The notes under the pieces were generated by a model. The model did not search any database, was not told the DNA's origin, and saw only the letters and a program-made list of their open reading frames with translations. The position numbers and the translations under genes were made by a program. From assembly GCA_027025255.1 (NCBI GenBank), contig JALVRC010000103.1:1-26798 (forward strand): a DNA stretch of 26,798 bases. Direction: 5' to 3'. This DNA comes from Caldifarciminota bacterium (lineage in GTDB: Bacteria; Hydrothermota; Tepidihabitantia; B3-TA06; JALVRC01). Positions 23,995 to 26,798 of this stretch are shown here, one piece after another (the first letter of the stretch is position 1; each line of letters starts with the position of its first letter).

Positions 23995-26798
23995 TTATTG
24001 TTTTTGTTCTATTAAAAATGCTTCGGGGGGGTCAGCTATACCGTACGTCTTAGCCAGTTTTTTTGCCTTTTCTTTATCCTCTAAGTACAAAAGAGGAATA
24101 AGATACAATCTTATGTTGTTATTTTCAAGAAAAACTCTTTCTTCTTTTAAAAAAATTTTCTTCTTATAGTTTAAGAACATATTGTTCATAAATCTAAGTA
24201 TTTTAAATCTAACTGCTTTTAAAGGATGGTTTAAATGAGAAATAATATCCTCAATACTTTTTATTAACTGAATATCTACAGGCTTTGAAAAATAAATTAT
24301 TTTCTGGTAAGCTATAAGCATAAGATACTCAAACATAGTACTATCCTTTTTGTTTTCTTTGATTTTAGCATACCCAACCATATGCTCTGTAATATGTTCT
24401 GGTGGTAGCTCTCTTTTGTATAAAAATAAAAGACTGTATAAAATATATGCATTAAAAAGCCCGCCTTCATATCCTATCTCTTTTCTTATGTTTATACATT
24501 GCTTGATATAATGTTCTGCCTTCTCAAAATTTCCTGAATAAAGATATGACTGAGCCAAATAAAAAAGAACTGTGGATAAGCCTCTTTCATTCTTTATTGC
24601 CCTTTTTATATCTCCTGCTCTTAAAAGATTATCCTGGGCTTCTGCAAAAATTGCCTGATATATATTTACCCTTGCTATGTTTATATACAGACTTGAAAGA
24701 ACACTTTTTAAAGAAAGAAGCTCTGCCTTTTCACGTGCTTTTTTAAAGTATGACTTTGCATCATTAAGAAGTCCTTCATTTAAGTATATAAACCCAATAT
24801 TATTTAAAAGTATAAGCTTTTTATAAGGGAGATTTAACCCATCAAGATGTTTCTTTGCCTCAAGATACATTGTCAGTGCATCAGGAACATTCCCCATATC
24901 ATCATAGACATTCCCAATATTTATAAGGGATGAAATTTCTCTTCTCCTATCTTTTAGCTCTCTTGAAAGGGTAAGAGCTTTTTCGTAAAAAAGCAAGGCC
25001 TTATTATAAAAATTCATTTCATCAAAAAAGCTGCCTATAGTAAGATAGGCCTTCAAAAAACCTTCTTTATAGTGTATTTTTTCACTAATATTATACATTC
25101 TCTTCCCTATGCTATGAATGACCTTAATCTTTCCTGTATTATGCATTATATCAGCAATTCTGTCAAGAATATCAACCACTTTTTTTAAATGTCCTTTTTT
25201 CATAAAATATACTAAAAGTGAATTATAATGCGTAAGAGCTTTTTTAAATTGTCCGAGTTTGTATTCAAAATCTGCTCTTTCCTCTTCTAAGGTAACACTC
25301 CTCTTAATTTTTAAAAGTTTATTAATTAAATCAATACCTTTCTCAAACAAAAGATTACTTCTGCACTTTTCTAAAGCTTTTTTATAAAATACAAAAGCTT
25401 TATTTTTCTCCCCACTCAACTCATATAGATAGGCTATATCCTCAAATGCCTCCTTTTTAGTTCTCTTTATTATGGATGCTAAATTTTCGCATAACTCCTT
25501 TCTATTCTCAATGCTTCTTAAAATAACCTCCCTATATTTCCAGTGAGTAAACCGATAAACACCTTCTCTATATTCAATAATACCTCTGTCCATTAACCAG
25601 TAAACATCCGAACTCTTCATTTCCTCCATTTCTTTAAGCATGTCAATATGTAATCCTGACGGGAGCAATGAAAGAATCTTAAGAAAATTTTTTAACCCCC
25701 CAGAAATACTCTCCAGGTTTTCCTCAAAAATTTTTTCTCTTCGTGATGGAAAAACAATCTCTCCCGTAGCATTAAAATTATTTAGTATCTCTAATGTATA
25801 AAGAGGATAGCCAGAAGAAAACTCAAATATCCTCTTCTTTGTGGACTTATCAATTTCTTTATGTGTATAAGCATCTATTAAAGCGAATGTATCAAATTTT
25901 CCCAGAGGATGTATGTCTATATATTTCTTTTTTATCTCAGAACTCTTCTTCAACCAGTAAGTTATCAAATCTTTTTTTTCTGTAGCAATACTGAGAATTA
26001 TTTTAAGCCTTCCATCAACGGCTTTTAATAAATAAAGAATCAACTCTCTTTCAGAAACAGAAGAAAAATGAAAATCATCAAAAAATAAAGCAACGCCATT
26101 TTTAAAAATTAGCTCTTCTATGCCTTTTTTTATATTTTCCACAATTAGTGTTTTTATAAGCTGTGGATCGTCAACAACTAAAGAAGTAAGCTCTTTAAGA
26201 GAAATATCTACTCCGTTCCTTGAAAGAAAACTCAATATATAACTGAAAGGAAGCGTTGTGTTATCTTTAACAAAAGTGTATACCCCTGTATAAAAACCTT
26301 TCAGCTTTGCCAAGGAAGATATTTCCTGTATTAAACGAGTCTTTCCTACTCCTCTTTCTCCCTGCAGAATTAAAATCTCTCTATTATTATTTTCCCATAA
26401 AAAAGTTTTAGCCTTGTCAATCTCCATTCCTCTATCTACTATTCTATCCATTGACTTTATTCTTTTCTGTTCCATATCCTGTGTATATACTTCACATCTT
26501 GCCCTTCCCTTACGTTTTGACCACAAAAGCGCTGTATCTGCGTATTTAAATAGCTGGTTTACATCATCTGTATGCAAAGGATAAATTACCACTCCCACAC
26601 TTAAGGTAAGCAATACCCTGGGGTCATCGGAAACAAAGATGCCCTTTCCTGCAATATTAGAAACAATCTCTATCAAGGCTTTTTCGTAATCTGCAACCAT
26701 TACAAACTCGTCTCCACCAAATCTGTAAAACCGAGCTTTTCTAAATTTATTTTTTAGAGAAGAGGCCATGTTTCTAATTGCTAAATCCCCAATTTCAT
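23995..26798 (-). CDS. GGDEF-AAA ATPase-TPR signalling protein (5' end outside the window)
   Basis: The frame is open to the window edge, and the residues before the first internal Met (EIGDLAIRN) match the helix that precedes GGDEF, so the gene continues upstream. Counting from that Met: active-site RFGGDEF at 16-22 and LTLSVGVVIYP at 54-64, so a diguanylate cyclase domain with an intact signature. The RxxD inhibitory site is absent (RKAR instead). Next comes a STAND/MalT-like ATPase with Walker A GERGVGKT (137-144) and Walker B VALFFDDF (226-233). From about 430 to 800 are TPR-like helical repeats. It should be a cytoplasmic sensor making cyclic di-GMP or a related signal under control of ligand or partner binding to the TPR region. 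The input domain may lie upstream. Confidence 0.88.
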   Translation of the reverse strand, partial: EIGDLAIRNMASSLKNKFRKARFYRFGGDEFVMVADYEKALIEIVSNIAGKGIFVSDDPRVLLTLSVGVVIYPLHTDDVNQLFKYADTALLWSKRKGRARCEVYTQDMEQKRIKSMDRIVDRGMEIDKAKTFLWENNNREILILQGERGVGKTRLIQEISSLAKLKGFYTGVYTFVKDNTTLPFSYILSFLSRNGVDISLKELTSLVVDDPQLIKTLIVENIKKGIEELIFKNGVALFFDDFHFSSVSERELILYLLKAVDGRLKIILSIATEKKDLITYWLKKSSEIKKKYIDIHPLGKFDTFALIDAYTHKEIDKSTKKRIFEFSSGYPLYTLEILNNFNATGEIVFPSRREKIFEENLESISGGLKNFLKILSLLPSGLHIDMLKEMEEMKSSDVYWLMDRGIIEYREGVYRFTHWKYREVILRSIENRKELCENLASIIKRTKKEAFEDIAYLYELSGEKNKAFVFYKKALEKCRSNLLFEKGIDLINKLLKIKRSVTLEEERADFEYKLGQFKKALTHYNSLLVYFMKKGHLKKVVDILDRIADIMHNTGKIKVIHSIGKRMYNISEKIHYKEGFLKAYLTIGSFFDEMNFYNKALLFYEKALTLSRELKDRRREISSLINIGNVYDDMGNVPDALTMYLEAKKHLDGLNLPYKKLILLNNIGFIYLNEGLLNDAKSYFKKAREKAELLSLKSVLSSLYINIARVNIYQAIFAEAQDNLLRAGDIKRAIKNERGLSTVLFYLAQSYLYSGNFEKAEHYIKQCINIRKEIGYEGGLFNAYILYSLLFLYKRELPPEHITEHMVGYAKIKENKKDSTMFEYLMLIAYQKIIYFSKPVDIQLIKSIEDIISHLNHPLKAVRFKILRFMNNMFLNYKKKIFLKEERVFLENNNIRLYLIPLLYLEDKEKAKKLAKTYGIADPPEAFLIEQKQ

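Overview
The window is 26.8 kb of AT-rich chromosomal DNA in which every convincing gene lies on the minus strand. Genes therefore read from high to low coordinates. The organism looks like a diderm (Gram-negative-type) bacterium: there is a TonB-dependent outer-membrane receptor, there are lipobox lipoproteins and a LolA-like protein. Low GC, many secreted beta-propeller proteins, a GGDEF-AAA-TPR fusion and dispersed hairpin repeats suggest an uncultivated lineage of the WOR-3/Hydrothermota type. That placement is my inference and no marker here proves it.

Layout in the direction of transcription. (1) 26798-23995: the 3' part of a large GGDEF-ATPase-TPR signalling protein, cut by the window edge. 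(2) 23895-10354: one tightly packed run of eleven genes behind a clear promoter: rocA, asd, holA, leuS, a small LolA-like secreted protein, two tandem secreted beta-propeller paralogues, an MFS transporter, a UDP-sugar dehydrogenase (ugd), a NUDIX hydrolase and a YgjP-type metallopeptidase. Most junctions overlap or are under 20 nt. A perfect 16-bp parS site fills the gap between ugd and the NUDIX gene. (3) 10251-6761: a promoter and a three-gene unit, an extracytoplasmic clostripain-like (C11) lipoprotein followed by two translationally coupled proteins I do not recognise. (4) 6640-5560: a promoter, a long leader with a five-unit 10-bp tandem repeat, and a repeat-containing lipoprotein. (5) 5559-4447: about 1.1 kb almost without genes but full of inverted and dispersed repeats. 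(6) 4446-2953: an AAA/DUF4143 ATPase with a 24-bp perfect palindrome upstream and a repeat-derived terminator downstream. (7) 2880-37: a promoter, a cobalamin riboswitch, a BtuB-like receptor and a BtuG-like surface propeller, forming a vitamin B12 uptake operon.

The most notable observations are the parS site placed exactly between two stop/start codons, a riboswitch-controlled BtuB-BtuG pair, the C11 peptidase unit with two orphan proteins, the tandem propellers sharing a CxCGP motif at about residue 390, hairpin repeats with compensatory changes, and four promoters that all have a 16-nt spacer.
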